A stretch of DNA of 64,000 bases from JBBIMS01 sp964531645 (lineage in GTDB: Bacteria > Acidobacteriota > Aminicenantia > JBFLYD01 > JBBIMS01): the NCBI GenBank assembly GCA_964531645.1, contig CAZHEF010000001.1, positions 248,001 to 312,000 on the forward strand. The letters are read 5' to 3'. This document shows, piece after piece, positions 26,171-35,765 of the stretch (position 1 is its first letter; every line of letters starts with the position of its first letter). Position numbers and translations under genes: made by a program. The notes under the pieces were generated by a model that saw nothing but the letters and a program-made list of their open reading frames with translations, made no database searches and was not told the origin of the DNA.

Positions 26171-27378
26171 ACTAAATCCAGAATATGACCCATTTTTTCT
26201 TTTTTTGTTTTAAGATAAAACTTGTTTTCAGGGAGAGGTGGAATCTCAATGGGGACCCTCTCAACAATTGTAAGTCCATATCCTTCAAGAGCATAGAATT
26301 TTCTTGGGTTATTTGTGAGCAGTCTCATTTTTCTAATCCCAAGGGTGAATAGAATCTGGGCGCCAATACCATATTCCCTCTGATCGGGTTTGAAACCAAG
26401 CTTTTTATTCGCCTCCACTGTGTCAAGACCCCTTTCCTGAAGACAATATGCTCTAATTTTATTTGTGAGTCCAATCCCTCTGCCTTCCTGATTCAACATA
26501 TAAAGTATAACACCTTTTCCCTCCTTTTCAATCATCTCCATCGCTTTATGAAGCTGAGGACCACAATCACACCTCAGAGAGCCAAAAGCATCTCCTGTAA
26601 GACACTGGGAATGGGCTCTAACAAGGATAGGCTCATCGGGATTAATCTCCCCTTTTACAATAGCAAGATGGGTTTCGTGATGGATTATATCTTCAAAAAC
26701 CATTATTTTAAAATCTCCGTAAGCAGTGGGAAGATCCGCCTCAGCAATTTTTTTGACAAGGATCTCGCTCTTCAGTCTGTATTTTATCAGGTCAGCAATA
26801 GCAAGAATTTTTATACCGATTTTTTTTGAAAGCTCCTCAAGTTGGGGCATTCTCGCCATTGTTCCATCTTCATTCATTATCTCACATATAACCCCAGCCG
26901 GGTAAAGACCAGCTATTCTCGCTATGTCAACAGAGGCTTCTGTCTGACCCGCCCTCTCAAGAACACCACCTTTTCTTGCCCTCAAAGGGAAAATATGCCC
27001 CGGTCTTGCAAGGTTCTCAGGCTTGGTTTTAGGGTCAATAGCAGTGAGAATTGTTTTCGCTCTGTCAAATGCGGAAATTCCAGTGGTCACACCTTCCTTT
27101 GCATCAATGGAGACTGTGAAAGCGGTTCCGTATGGAGCAGTGTTACTCTCATCGTTTACCATTAAAGGGAGGTCCAGTTCCTTTATCCTTTCCTCACTCA
27201 AGGAAAGGCAAATAAGACCTCTCCCGTATTTGGTCATAAAATTTATAGCTTCAGGAGTGATCTTTTCCGCTGCAACCATAAGGTCCCCTTCATTTTCTCT
27301 ATCCTCATCATCAACTATTATAATCATCTTTCCATTTCTAACATCTTCAATGACTTCTTCAACTTTTGCTAAAAGCAT
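26167..27378 (-). CDS. ribBA: Bifunctional 3,4-dihydroxy-2-butanone-4-phosphate synthase/GTP cyclohydrolase II
   Basis: RibBA starts both branches of riboflavin synthesis. The 403-residue protein has the RibB domain at about 1-200 (IIVDDEDRENEGDLMVAAE, FTVSIDAKEGVTTGISA, RPGHIFPLRARKGGVLERAG) and the RibA domain at about 205-400, with zinc ligands in CLTGDAFGSLRCDCG and the GTP site QEGRGIGLTNKIRAY. Both active sites look complete. A GGAGG box lies upstream; the gap to the P-ATPase gene (65 bp) is too short for an FMN riboswitch. The flavin-rich redox cluster at 45-53 kb would draw on this pathway. Other rib genes are not in the window. Confidence 0.96.
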   Translation of the reverse strand: MLLAKVEEVIEDVRNGKMIIIVDDEDRENEGDLMVAAEKITPEAINFMTKYGRGLICLSLSEERIKELDLPLMVNDESNTAPYGTAFTVSIDAKEGVTTGISAFDRAKTILTAIDPKTKPENLARPGHIFPLRARKGGVLERAGQTEASVDIARIAGLYPAGVICEIMNEDGTMARMPQLEELSKKIGIKILAIADLIKYRLKSEILVKKIAEADLPTAYGDFKIMVFEDIIHHETHLAIVKGEINPDEPILVRAHSQCLTGDAFGSLRCDCGPQLHKAMEMIEKEGKGVILYMLNQEGRGIGLTNKIRAYCLQERGLDTVEANKKLGFKPDQREYGIGAQILFTLGIRKMRLLTNNPRKFYALEGYGLTIVERVPIEIPPLPENKFYLKTKKEKMGHILDLV

Positions 27379-27443
27379 TTTTCAACCTCCTTAAATAAAA
27401 TTTTACCATTTTAAAAATATTAATGGAAGGATTTGGAAAAAAA

Positions 27444-30083
27444 TCAAGCTTTACCTTTTTTAAACCTCTTTATCAGTTTTTCCAGTTCAACAGCAAAGAA
27501 AAGGAGGGATGAGAAGAGAAGCATTGCTATAAATTCAGGAATTGAAAGGGGGGTTGTTTTTAGAATTTTATTGAATAGTGGGATGTAGATTGTTCCAATC
27601 TGAAGAAGAAATGTTCCTACAATTGTCCAGAAAAGGAAGGGATTTGAGGTGAAACCAATTTTGAATGTTGAATGGATGAAGGATTTGCAGGCAAAGGCAT
27701 GCCATAGCTGGCTTAAACAGAGAATATTGAAAGTAATTGTCTGCCAGTGAAGATTAAATTTTATAGCTAATCCCTGCGCTAAAAGAGTTATGGCGCCAAT
27801 GAATATACCTGACCAGAGGATGCTTAACCCAAGCCCTCCTGAAAAAATGTTCTCTTTAGGATTTCTCGGAGGTCTTTCCATAATCCCTTTCTCCTCTTTT
27901 TCAGATGAGAAGGCAATTCCTGGAAGTCCATCTGTTACAAGGTTTATCCAGAGGATCTGTATTGGTTGAAGAGGGAGGGGGAGTCCGAAGAAAGGAGCAA
28001 GAAAAATTGCGGTTATCTCTCCAACATTACTGGCAAGAATGAATCTTATAAATTTAAGGATATTGTCGTAAATTTTTCTCCCTTCCTTTATTGCCTTTAC
28101 AATTGTGGCAAAGTTATCATCAAGAAGAATCATGTCTGATGCTTCTTTTGCAACATCAGTTCCAGTTATTCCCATCGCAACTCCAATATCTGCCTTCTTC
28201 AGGGAAGGAGCATCGTTTACACCATCACCTGTCATTGCCACATATTCTCCCTTATCCTGGAGAGCTTTTACAATCTTCAATTTCTGTTCCGGCGCAACCC
28301 TTGCATAAACTTCAATTTTATTTACTCTCTCTTCAAGCTCCGATAGAGTGATAGCATCAAGTTTTACTCCTGTAATTATTGAATAATCATCCTCTAAAAT
28401 CATGAGTTTCTTTGCGATAACCTTTGCTGTTAAAGGATGGTCACCAGTAATCATCACTGGTTTGATGCCGGCTGATTTACAAAGTCTGACTGCCTCAAAC
28501 GCCTCTTCCCTTGGAGGATCTATCATCCCTATAAATCCGATAAAGGTAAGATCATCTTCAACATTTTCAGGCTCAAAATTTTCTGGAAGAGAATTCCACT
28601 CTCTTATTGCGAAGCCGAGAACCCTCAACCCATCCCCAGCCATTTTCTCATTAGTGATTGTTAATATATTCCTATCAATCTCCCTAACTTTTCCATCCAT
28701 CACAAACTTTGAAGACTTTGCAACAATAACCTCTGGAGCTCCCTTTGTAATTGATAAAATTTTCCCATCCTTCCATTCGTGAAAGGTTGTCATACATTTC
28801 CTCTCTGAATCGAAGGGAATTTCAGCAATTCTTTTCATATCCTTTTCAATTTCTTCCTTTCCCATTCCAGAGTCCATCCCTAATTGGAGAAGGGCTATCT
28901 CAGTGGGGTCACCGATGAATTTATCTCCCTGGAAGGATGCATCATTGGATAATGTAGCGATCTTTAAAAGGAAAGAAATTGAATTCAAATTGTTTCCATT
29001 TTCTAAAGCTTTCATATTCTCTTTTTTGTAAATTTTCCCATTCCAGAAAATCTCCTCCACTTTCATTCTGTTAACCGTTAGAGTTCCTGTCTTGTCTGTG
29101 CATATGTAAGTTATAGAGCCAAGGGTTTCAACTGCTGGAAGCCTTCTTATTAAAGCATTCTCCTCAACCATCCTTTTTGCACCAAAAGAAAGGGATATAG
29201 TTATAACTGCAGGCAGAGCTTCTGGTATTGCAGCAACTGCAAGGCTAACGGCAGTTATAAAAAGGAGTATAGGTTCTCCTCCTCTCAGTAATCCAATCAA
29301 AAATACCATCGTACATATGAAGAGAAATGCTATTGAAAGTTTTTTTCCAAGATCTGTAAGCCTTCTCTGAAGAGGGGTTTTCTCCTCCTTTGCCTCCTGA
29401 AGCATGTTTGCAATTCTGCCAAGCTCCGTTCTCATTCCTGTTTCAACAACAATCCCATTCCCTCTACCCATCGTGACAGCGGTTCCTTTAAACAGCATAT
29501 TTTTCCTGTCTCCAAGGGGAAGATGCTTTTCCTTCAGAGTTTTTGTTATTTTTTCAACAGGAACAGACTCCCCTGTTAATGATGCCTCATTTACTTTTAA
29601 CTGATATGCCTCTATCAATCTAATATCTGCAGGAACAACATTTCCTGCTTCGATCAGAACAACATCACCTGGAACAATCTCTTCAACAGGAATCTTTTTT
29701 ATCTCTGAATCCCTTAAAACCATTCCTTCCGGTTCTGCCATTTCCCTCAGTTTTTCCATTGCTCTTTCCGCTTTGTATTCCTGAACAAAACCAATAACTG
29801 CATTGAGGAAAACTATGAGAAGGATTGCAATGGAATCCATCCCCTCTCCAAGGAATGCAGATATTATTGCAGCGATGATAAGAATTATTATCATAAAATC
29901 TGAGAACTGGCTCAGAAAAAGGAAAAAGGGGCTCTTTTTCTTTTTCTCCTCAATCCTGTTCAAACCATATATGGCTATTCTCTTTCTTGCCTCATCAGAA
30001 AAAATCCCCGATGGCGATGAATCAAGGATTTCAAAAATTTCCTCTATTTCTTTTCTATACCAGTCGGTTCTAACCTCTTCCAT
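27444..30083 (-). CDS. P-type Ca2+-transporting ATPase (type IIA-like)
   Basis: An 879-residue cation pump with the phosphorylation motif DKTGTLT (Asp near residue 330), TGES actuator motif (SLTGESVPVE), hinge TGDGVNDAPSLKKADIGVAMG and the membrane metal motif PEALPA in helix 4. An N-terminal cation-ATPase domain and a full set of about ten helices are present. The NEASLTGES and PEALP context plus length fit SERCA/PMCA-like or closely related Na+/K+-type bacterial pumps; Ca2+ is most likely but not proven. I start it at ATG 30083, which has GAGG nine bases upstream; the TTG four codons earlier has none. It stands apart from ribBA by 65 bp. Confidence 0.93.
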   Translation of the reverse strand: MEEVRTDWYRKEIEEIFEILDSSPSGIFSDEARKRIAIYGLNRIEEKKKKSPFFLFLSQFSDFMIIILIIAAIISAFLGEGMDSIAILLIVFLNAVIGFVQEYKAERAMEKLREMAEPEGMVLRDSEIKKIPVEEIVPGDVVLIEAGNVVPADIRLIEAYQLKVNEASLTGESVPVEKITKTLKEKHLPLGDRKNMLFKGTAVTMGRGNGIVVETGMRTELGRIANMLQEAKEEKTPLQRRLTDLGKKLSIAFLFICTMVFLIGLLRGGEPILLFITAVSLAVAAIPEALPAVITISLSFGAKRMVEENALIRRLPAVETLGSITYICTDKTGTLTVNRMKVEEIFWNGKIYKKENMKALENGNNLNSISFLLKIATLSNDASFQGDKFIGDPTEIALLQLGMDSGMGKEEIEKDMKRIAEIPFDSERKCMTTFHEWKDGKILSITKGAPEVIVAKSSKFVMDGKVREIDRNILTITNEKMAGDGLRVLGFAIREWNSLPENFEPENVEDDLTFIGFIGMIDPPREEAFEAVRLCKSAGIKPVMITGDHPLTAKVIAKKLMILEDDYSIITGVKLDAITLSELEERVNKIEVYARVAPEQKLKIVKALQDKGEYVAMTGDGVNDAPSLKKADIGVAMGITGTDVAKEASDMILLDDNFATIVKAIKEGRKIYDNILKFIRFILASNVGEITAIFLAPFFGLPLPLQPIQILWINLVTDGLPGIAFSSEKEEKGIMERPPRNPKENIFSGGLGLSILWSGIFIGAITLLAQGLAIKFNLHWQTITFNILCLSQLWHAFACKSFIHSTFKIGFTSNPFLFWTIVGTFLLQIGTIYIPLFNKILKTTPLSIPEFIAMLLFSSLLFFAVELEKLIKRFKKGKA

Positions 30084-30181
30084 ATAAAACCTCAAACAGA
30101 AATTTTATAATATTTTCTTAAAATTTGGAATGCCAAAGTATTCTAAATTTTGAAAAATTCAATAAGATTCAATGAATTACC

Positions 30182-30211
30182 TTGACATTATAGTAAAAAT
30201 CCAGATAAAAT
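30182..30211 (+). promoter_or_regulatory. Promoter of the MSHA-like pilus operon, possibly leaderless
   Basis: TTGACA (30182-30187) and TAAAAT (30206-30211) are spaced by 18 bp. The predicted start is near 30218, only about three bases before the ATG at 30221. AAGGA at 30216-30220 abuts the ATG and is too close to act as a normal ribosome binding site. Confidence 0.6.
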
Positions 30212-30220
30212 AAAAAAGGA

Positions 30221-31906
30221 ATGGAGATTACAAAGAAAGAACAAAAACCTAAGCTTCTTGGAGAGAGGCTTCTTGAGCTGGGGCTCCTTACACCCCAGCA
30301 ACTGGAGATAGCCCTGAAGGAACAGAAAAGAACAGGAGAGTTGTTAGGTGAAATCCTTGTAAATTTAGGATTTATATCCCAGGATGTCCTTTCCTCAACT
30401 CTTGCCTCACAATCAGGCGTTGAGTATCTTGATTTGAAAAGAACAATTGTTGAAACCGATGCTCTTGAGCTTGTTTCAGAATCCTTTGCAAGGGAGAGAA
30501 AGGTAATGCCGATTTCCCTTCAGAACAATGTTCTAACAGTGGCAATGGCAAATGTTTTTGATGTTGAAATAATTACAGAACTGGAGAGAATGACGAAAAA
30601 ACTTATAAAGGTTGTATCTGCTCCAGAAACTGAAATTTTAAGTGCCATTGATTCCAATTACATTGGAGGAGCTTCCATTGATGAGTTGATAGAGGATAGT
30701 GTAAGACTTGCAACAAGATTTGGAGGGGCGGAGGTTGCAATTGCTGAGGAAGCTCCAATTGTAAAACTTGTAGACCAGTTGATTTTTAAAGGAGTAAAGG
30801 AGGGTGCAACTGACTTACACATTGAACCTGAAGAAAAAATTGTAAGAACAAGATACAGAATAGATGGGATCCTTTACAGTGGTCCAACTTTTCCCAAGAG
30901 TCTTCAACCATCAATTACAGCGAGGTTGAAAATTCTTGGTGGAGCAAATATTGCGGAGACAAGACTCCCGCAGGATGGGAGAATGAAATTACAGCTTGGA
31001 AGAAAAGTTCTGGATATAAGAGCCTCCTTCTTTCCAACGATCTATGGCGAAAATGTTGCTTTAAGAATTCTTGACAAAACCCGATTAATCCTCGGCCTTG
31101 ACCAGCTTGGATTTAATGCTGAAAATCTTGCAATTTTTAAAAGATTGATAGAAAAACCATATGGAATAATTCTTGTTACAGGTCCTACAGGTTCAGGAAA
31201 GACAACAACTCTTTACGCGGCTCTTTCCTATCTAAATTCTCTTGAAAAAAACATAATGACTGTTGAAGACCCAGTGGAGTATGAGTTTCCAATAATAAGA
31301 CAATCTCAGGTAAACCCAAGGGCGGGTTATAATTTTGCTGAATCAATGAGGGCAATTCTGAGACAGGATCCCGATATAATATTTGTTGGTGAGATGAGGG
31401 ATAGGGAAACTGTTGACATGGCTATTAGAGCAGCTCTGACCGGTCATCTTGTCCTCTCCACCCTTCATACTAATGACTCAATAAGTGCAATCCCTCGATT
31501 GATGGATATGGGAGCAGAGCCTTTTTTAATCGCATCAACAGTTATAGGAGTTGTAGCCCAGAGATTGGTCCGTTTGATATGTGAGGACTGTAAAGTTCCC
31601 TATCAACCATCAGAGGATATTTTAAAAAGGATAGGCTGGCAGAAAGGTATTCCAACTTTATACAAGGGAGAAGGTTGTCCAAAGTGCGGGAAGAGAGGTT
31701 ATCGAGGGAGGATGGGACTTTTTGAGGTTTTTACAGTAACGGACAGGATAAGAAAACTTATAAATGAAAAAGCTGATTTTGTTAAATTAAGGGAGACAGC
31801 TCTTGAAGAGGGGCTCGTAACTCTTTTTGAGGATGGGATTGAGAAAGCAAAGAATGGTCTTACAACGATAGATGAGGTTGTAAGGGTGGCTTTCGGAGAA
31901 TTCTAA
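30221..31906 (+). CDS. mshE: Type IV pilus assembly (extension) ATPase, MshE/PilB type
   Basis: A 561-residue hexameric ATPase that drives pilin polymerisation. The N-terminus has two tandem MshEN-like motifs (LLGERLLELGLLTPQQL... and LLGEILVNLGFISQDVL..., five residues apart), a known c-di-GMP-binding module; the usual first Arg is Leu in both. The C-terminal domain has Walker A GPTGSGKTT (about 321), Asp box, Walker B DPDIIFVGEMRD and His box TGHLVLSTLHTNDS. A four-Cys zinc site follows (CEDC near 453, CPKC near 486). It is first of eight overlapping genes matching the MSHA order. Alternative name: pilB/gspE. Confidence 0.93.
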   Translation: MEITKKEQKPKLLGERLLELGLLTPQQLEIALKEQKRTGELLGEILVNLGFISQDVLSSTLASQSGVEYLDLKRTIVETDALELVSESFARERKVMPISLQNNVLTVAMANVFDVEIITELERMTKKLIKVVSAPETEILSAIDSNYIGGASIDELIEDSVRLATRFGGAEVAIAEEAPIVKLVDQLIFKGVKEGATDLHIEPEEKIVRTRYRIDGILYSGPTFPKSLQPSITARLKILGGANIAETRLPQDGRMKLQLGRKVLDIRASFFPTIYGENVALRILDKTRLILGLDQLGFNAENLAIFKRLIEKPYGIILVTGPTGSGKTTTLYAALSYLNSLEKNIMTVEDPVEYEFPIIRQSQVNPRAGYNFAESMRAILRQDPDIIFVGEMRDRETVDMAIRAALTGHLVLSTLHTNDSISAIPRLMDMGAEPFLIASTVIGVVAQRLVRLICEDCKVPYQPSEDILKRIGWQKGIPTLYKGEGCPKCGKRGYRGRMGLFEVFTVTDRIRKLINEKADFVKLRETALEEGLVTLFEDGIEKAKNGLTTIDEVVRVAFGEF

Positions 31907-33117
31907 TGCCATATTATCTCTATAAAGCAAGGGATGGGAGAGGGAAGGAAGTTAAAGGTGTTGTTATAGCTGAAAACGAAAGTGCTCTTTCCCTGACCCT
32001 TGAAAGGATGAATCTTTACCTGGTTAGCGCAAAGGAGGTGAAAAAAGAGAGGGAGAGTTTAAGACCTGTCGGCGTCAAAAGAAGAGATTTAATTACTTTT
32101 ACAATCCATCTATCAACTTCCATTGAGGCTGGAATTGCAATAATAACAGCAATAAGGGATTTTGCAGAGAGCACTGAAAACCAGAAGTTTAAAGAGGTTC
32201 TTAATGACATTGTAAAACAGCTGGAAGCAGGAGCTTTTCTATCCGATGCCATGAGCAAGTATCCAAGGGTTTTCTCTGAATTATATGTTAATATTTTAAG
32301 AGCAGGTGAGGCAACAGGTAATGTTGATATGGTTTTAAAAGACCTTGTGAGATTTCTTGAATGGCAGGAAGAGCTTTCTGCTCAGGTTAAACAAGCTTCC
32401 ATATATCCAACATTTGTCATTTCTCTGATAATTGGAGTGATTACAATAATGATGACATTCACCCTCCCAAAATTCTTCCCTATTTTAAAAAGTTTCAATG
32501 TTGAACTTCCTCTTCCTACAAAAATTCTTATGACGGTTTCATCATTTTTTGCAAGATTCTGGTGGGCATTTTTGGGAGTAATTATTGGCTTTGTAATAAT
32601 TTATATGATAACTAATAGAACTCCTGAAGGGAAAAGGTTCTGGGATAAAATAGAACTCGGGCTTCCGATATTTGGAAGTCTAAACAGAAAAGTTGCCCTT
32701 TCAAGATTCTCCCATTATTTGAGCATTCTCTACAAAGCTGGAATCGGGATTGTCCAGGCTCTATACATAGTTGAGAAAATAGTTGGGAATTCAATTATCG
32801 CGGGTGAAATTAAAAGAGTAAGGGAAGGAATTGTGAGAGGTGAGAGTCTATCTGAAGGCTTGAAAAAATCAAAATATTTCCCTCCCCTTGTAAATAGAAT
32901 GATTGAGGTAGGTGAGGACACAGGAAAGCTTGACGAAAGTCTTAACAAAGTTTCTGAATATTATGATAGAGAAGTTCCCGCTGCAATAAGGAGATTTTTC
33001 GCAATCCTAGAACCAACCATGATAGTTCTTTTGGGAGGGATGGTTCTATTTATGGCTCTTTCAATATTCTTGCCCATGTATAGACTAACATCCACTATAG
33101 GAGCTGTTGCCAGATGA
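31906..33117 (+). CDS. mshG: Type IV pilus inner-membrane platform protein, MshG/PilC type
   Basis: A 403-residue polytopic protein with two GspF domains, each a helical cytoplasmic bundle followed by membrane helices (VISLIIGVITIMMTFTLPKF, AFLGVIIGFVIIYMITN, and a last helix near VLLGGMVLFMALSIFLPMY). The paired motifs GEATGNVD and GEDTGKLD, one in each half, are the family signature. It anchors the assembly ATPase to the membrane and rotates pilins into the fibre. Its ATG shares one base with the mshE stop (TAATG) and its end overlaps the next gene by 4 bp. Confidence 0.94.
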   Translation: MPYYLYKARDGRGKEVKGVVIAENESALSLTLERMNLYLVSAKEVKKERESLRPVGVKRRDLITFTIHLSTSIEAGIAIITAIRDFAESTENQKFKEVLNDIVKQLEAGAFLSDAMSKYPRVFSELYVNILRAGEATGNVDMVLKDLVRFLEWQEELSAQVKQASIYPTFVISLIIGVITIMMTFTLPKFFPILKSFNVELPLPTKILMTVSSFFARFWWAFLGVIIGFVIIYMITNRTPEGKRFWDKIELGLPIFGSLNRKVALSRFSHYLSILYKAGIGIVQALYIVEKIVGNSIIAGEIKRVREGIVRGESLSEGLKKSKYFPPLVNRMIEVGEDTGKLDESLNKVSEYYDREVPAAIRRFFAILEPTMIVLLGGMVLFMALSIFLPMYRLTSTIGAVAR

Positions 33118-34607
33118 CAAGGGTTGTTATGAAGAAAGATTTCATGGCAATAGGAATTGAGGAGAATGAAGTAAAATTAATGGAGATTGAATTTAAGGGA
33201 AAACTTTTGAATGTAAAGAGAGCGCTGATATTCAATATAACAAATATTGAAGAGCTTTCCTCATCCCTGATGGAAAAAATCAAGAAAGATGGCTATACAA
33301 AGAAAACTGCTATAGTCCTCCTTCCATTTTCAAAGGTGTCAAATTTTACATTGACATTACCGCCAATGCCAAAGTCAGAAATAAAAAGTGTGGTGGAAAG
33401 GGAGCTGAGGAAAAATTATCAGTTTCTTGAAGACATCTGTTACGAATTTTTTGTTGCAGGGACCAAATTCGAAGCGGAAGAAAAGAAGAAAGAGATTGTT
33501 GTAACGCATGTAGCAAGGGATTATATTAATTGGATCATCGACGCTTTAAATAAATGCGGATTGATACCAGTTATAATAACATCTCCCTTTCAGGCTTATC
33601 ATAATCTCCTTACTTTCTCAAAATTCTATAAGCCCGGGAAATCAATAGCATTTCTTGATGTCTCAGAGTCAAAGGCTTCAATTGCTCTTTTCAGGGAGAG
33701 TACATGGTTTTTATCCCGAGATTTCGCTCTTGGAAGTTTCGAAGGTGGTAGCGGTCTTGACAAATTATTCATTGAGGTCAACAGAGCTTTTCATTATTTT
33801 AAGCAGAGAAACAGAGGTTATGAAATTAATCAACTAATAGTTGGAGGGAGTAATCCAGCTTTAAAGGAAATAAAAGATTATCTTTTGAAAACTCTTAGAA
33901 TTCCTGTCCACATTGTGGACTGGGAGTTGCTAAAAGATTTTATGCTTTCCCGTTCTTTCCCTCCCGAGGAGCTTGATTATTTTGCCAACTCCTTTTTTCT
34001 TTTAGTAGGAGCCTCCCTCAACTATTTTGTAAAGGATGCCATTAATTTCATCCCTCCAGAAATATACGAAAAGAGAATGTTAAAATACAGGCTTAGAGGT
34101 CTTGGTATAGCTGCTCTGGCTCTCCTTTCACTTGTTGTTTTTGCGAATAAATATCTTGGTTCCATCCAATGGAGTTATAACCAGTCTCTCCTTGTCCAGA
34201 AAAACTATATAGAAAAGCAAACATCTCAGATAAAAGATATTGAATCGTCAAAAAAGGAGAGACGACTTGCCCATAAAAGATTCTCTACTCTTCGTTCTCC
34301 TTATAAATATTCCAGTAATTTTTCTGAGTTTTTAAGAGAGCTTTCTCTGATTGTGCGTGAAGAGATAAAAATAGATTTTCTTGAATCCCAAAAAATAGAA
34401 AATGGATGGAGATTTTCCTTTGATGGTAATGTTGTTGCTAATGATCCTCTACAAGCTCAGGAAATCTTTTCCAATTTCTCTGAGAGAATTAAAAAGATTC
34501 AATTTATAAAAAATCTTAATATCTCATCTCTCCAGATGAAAAGTAATCCAATGGAAAGTAATAAAGTAACAATGATATTTAAAGTCCAGGGGGAAATTGA
34601 ATTATAA
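33114..34607 (+). CDS. mshI: MshI-like (PilM-PilN / GspL-like) pilus alignment protein
   Basis: A 497-residue protein with an N-terminal cytoplasmic actin-like region of ~310 residues (AIGIEENEVKLMEI, VLLPFSKVSNFTLTLP, SIAFLDVSESKASIALF, LIVGGSNPALKEI), one transmembrane helix at about 325-346 (RGLGIAALALLSLVVFANK) and a periplasmic coiled-coil plus ferredoxin-like domain similar to PilN. In type IVa pili PilM and PilN are separate; here they form one chain, as in GspL and MshI. It connects the cytoplasmic motor to the periplasmic alignment complex. Overlaps of 4 bp and 1 bp tie it to its neighbours. Confidence 0.8.
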   Translation: MTRVVMKKDFMAIGIEENEVKLMEIEFKGKLLNVKRALIFNITNIEELSSSLMEKIKKDGYTKKTAIVLLPFSKVSNFTLTLPPMPKSEIKSVVERELRKNYQFLEDICYEFFVAGTKFEAEEKKKEIVVTHVARDYINWIIDALNKCGLIPVIITSPFQAYHNLLTFSKFYKPGKSIAFLDVSESKASIALFRESTWFLSRDFALGSFEGGSGLDKLFIEVNRAFHYFKQRNRGYEINQLIVGGSNPALKEIKDYLLKTLRIPVHIVDWELLKDFMLSRSFPPEELDYFANSFFLLVGASLNYFVKDAINFIPPEIYEKRMLKYRLRGLGIAALALLSLVVFANKYLGSIQWSYNQSLLVQKNYIEKQTSQIKDIESSKKERRLAHKRFSTLRSPYKYSSNFSEFLRELSLIVREEIKIDFLESQKIENGWRFSFDGNVVANDPLQAQEIFSNFSERIKKIQFIKNLNISSLQMKSNPMESNKVTMIFKVQGEIEL

Positions 34608-35278
34608 TGGAAAAAAAGAAAGTTGTTTTTTATTTAGCTAAAATTGGTGGGATTACGCTAATCATACTTGTCTCAATTTCTTTTCTTCTTTTTTCCCTCC
34701 GTCCAAAATTAGCATATTTCAAAAAAGCCAAAGAAGAGATGAAAAAGAATCAGGCAGTTATAGAGAGGTTTGACAGGGATAAAGCTATCTTCCAGAAAGA
34801 GAGTGAGGATGAAGTAAAATTGTGGCAGGAAGTCAAAGAGGAGCTGGACTCTAAAATTAAAAGGCTTGGTTCAGATGAAGAGATATTTTCCTATTTTTCA
34901 AGCCTTTTGAGGGAGCTTAAGGATAAAGCCTCCTCTTCAGGTATCAGGCAGGTGATGCTTCAGTCCCAGAGCAAGAGTTTTACAATTAATGTAAACCCTG
35001 ACCCTTCATTTCCCTCGTTCATAAAGGGTATCAGGGAAACAGGAATTGAAAATGTGGAAGGGGAGGAAGATTTTGGTGAGCCAATCGGGAAGCTCAATTT
35101 TATTGGCTTTAAGATTTTATACACTTCAGACATAAGAACATCTTCACTCTTCATAAGGTCTCTTCCATCTCTTTCCAGTTTGTTATCAATAGAGAAGATA
35201 GAAGTTTATGCACAAGAATCTCAACCTGTTTATGTTCTTTATGTAAAGTTTTATTTTAAAAGGGTGAGAAATGCTTAA
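34607..35278 (+). CDS. MshJ/PilO-like pilus alignment protein
   Basis: A 223-residue bitopic protein: cytoplasmic lysine-rich start, one membrane helix at about 11-29 (GGITLIILVSISFLLFSL), a coiled coil of ~60 residues (KKAKEEMKKNQAVIERF) and a C-terminal ferredoxin-like domain. This architecture is that of PilO/GspM/MshJ, which dimerise with the PilN-like part of the preceding protein in the periplasm. Sequence similarity alone is weak, so the call rests mainly on topology and gene order. Overlaps: 1 bp with mshI, 8 bp with the next gene. Confidence 0.7.
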   Translation: MEKKKVVFYLAKIGGITLIILVSISFLLFSLRPKLAYFKKAKEEMKKNQAVIERFDRDKAIFQKESEDEVKLWQEVKEELDSKIKRLGSDEEIFSYFSSLLRELKDKASSSGIRQVMLQSQSKSFTINVNPDPSFPSFIKGIRETGIENVEGEEDFGEPIGKLNFIGFKILYTSDIRTSSLFIRSLPSLSSLLSIEKIEVYAQESQPVYVLYVKFYFKRVRNA

Positions 35279-35765
35279 AAATAAATATTTTGCTATGTTC
35301 CTTTCTATTATTGCAATAATTGTTGTCTATTTCTTTTTTGTAAAAGGATTTATTATGAAAAGGCAGGCAAGATCCTTTGTCCAGAAGCCTCTTAAAAAAG
35401 TTGAAGAAAAATACGAAGCTCCGGTAAGCGAAAGTATTGATTTAAATAACCCTTTTAAAATGGAGCAGATTTCTTACAATCCGGATGAGGAGTGGGGGAG
35501 AGATATTTTCAAAAGAGTTTCAATGGAAGAGAAGATTGAAGAAGCTCTAATGGAGGAACTTCCAAAACTTGCTGCAATTATCAGGGACAACCAGAGAATT
35601 CTTGCAATATTGAACGGAAAAATTGTTAAAGAAGGTGAAAGAATTGATGGAATTCTTGTGAAAAAGATTCTTACAAACAGTGTTATAATAGATAGAGGAG
35701 CAGGCGAAGAGCATGTTTATATTTTTAATCTCCAGAAAGGAGGTCAATTTGAAAAAAATAATTAA
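35271..35765 (+). CDS. MshK/PilP/GspC-like periplasmic pilus protein
   Basis: A 164-residue bitopic protein with an N-terminal membrane helix (AMFLSIIAIIVVYFFFVKGF), a ~60-residue linker and a small C-terminal beta domain: LAAIIRDNQRILAILNGKIVKEGERIDGILVKKI, recalling the homology region of GspC/PilP. In related systems this domain touches the secretin's N-terminal domains, linking inner and outer membrane parts. Its end overlaps the secretin start by 17 bp. Low sequence conservation makes the exact orthology uncertain. Confidence 0.68.
   Translation: MLKNKYFAMFLSIIAIIVVYFFFVKGFIMKRQARSFVQKPLKKVEEKYEAPVSESIDLNNPFKMEQISYNPDEEWGRDIFKRVSMEEKIEEALMEELPKLAAIIRDNQRILAILNGKIVKEGERIDGILVKKILTNSVIIDRGAGEEHVYIFNLQKGGQFEKNN

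Noticed and set aside
27379..27443. FMN riboswitch before ribBA
   Set aside because: Only 65 bp separate ribBA from the next gene, too short for an RFN element, and none of its conserved blocks is visible.
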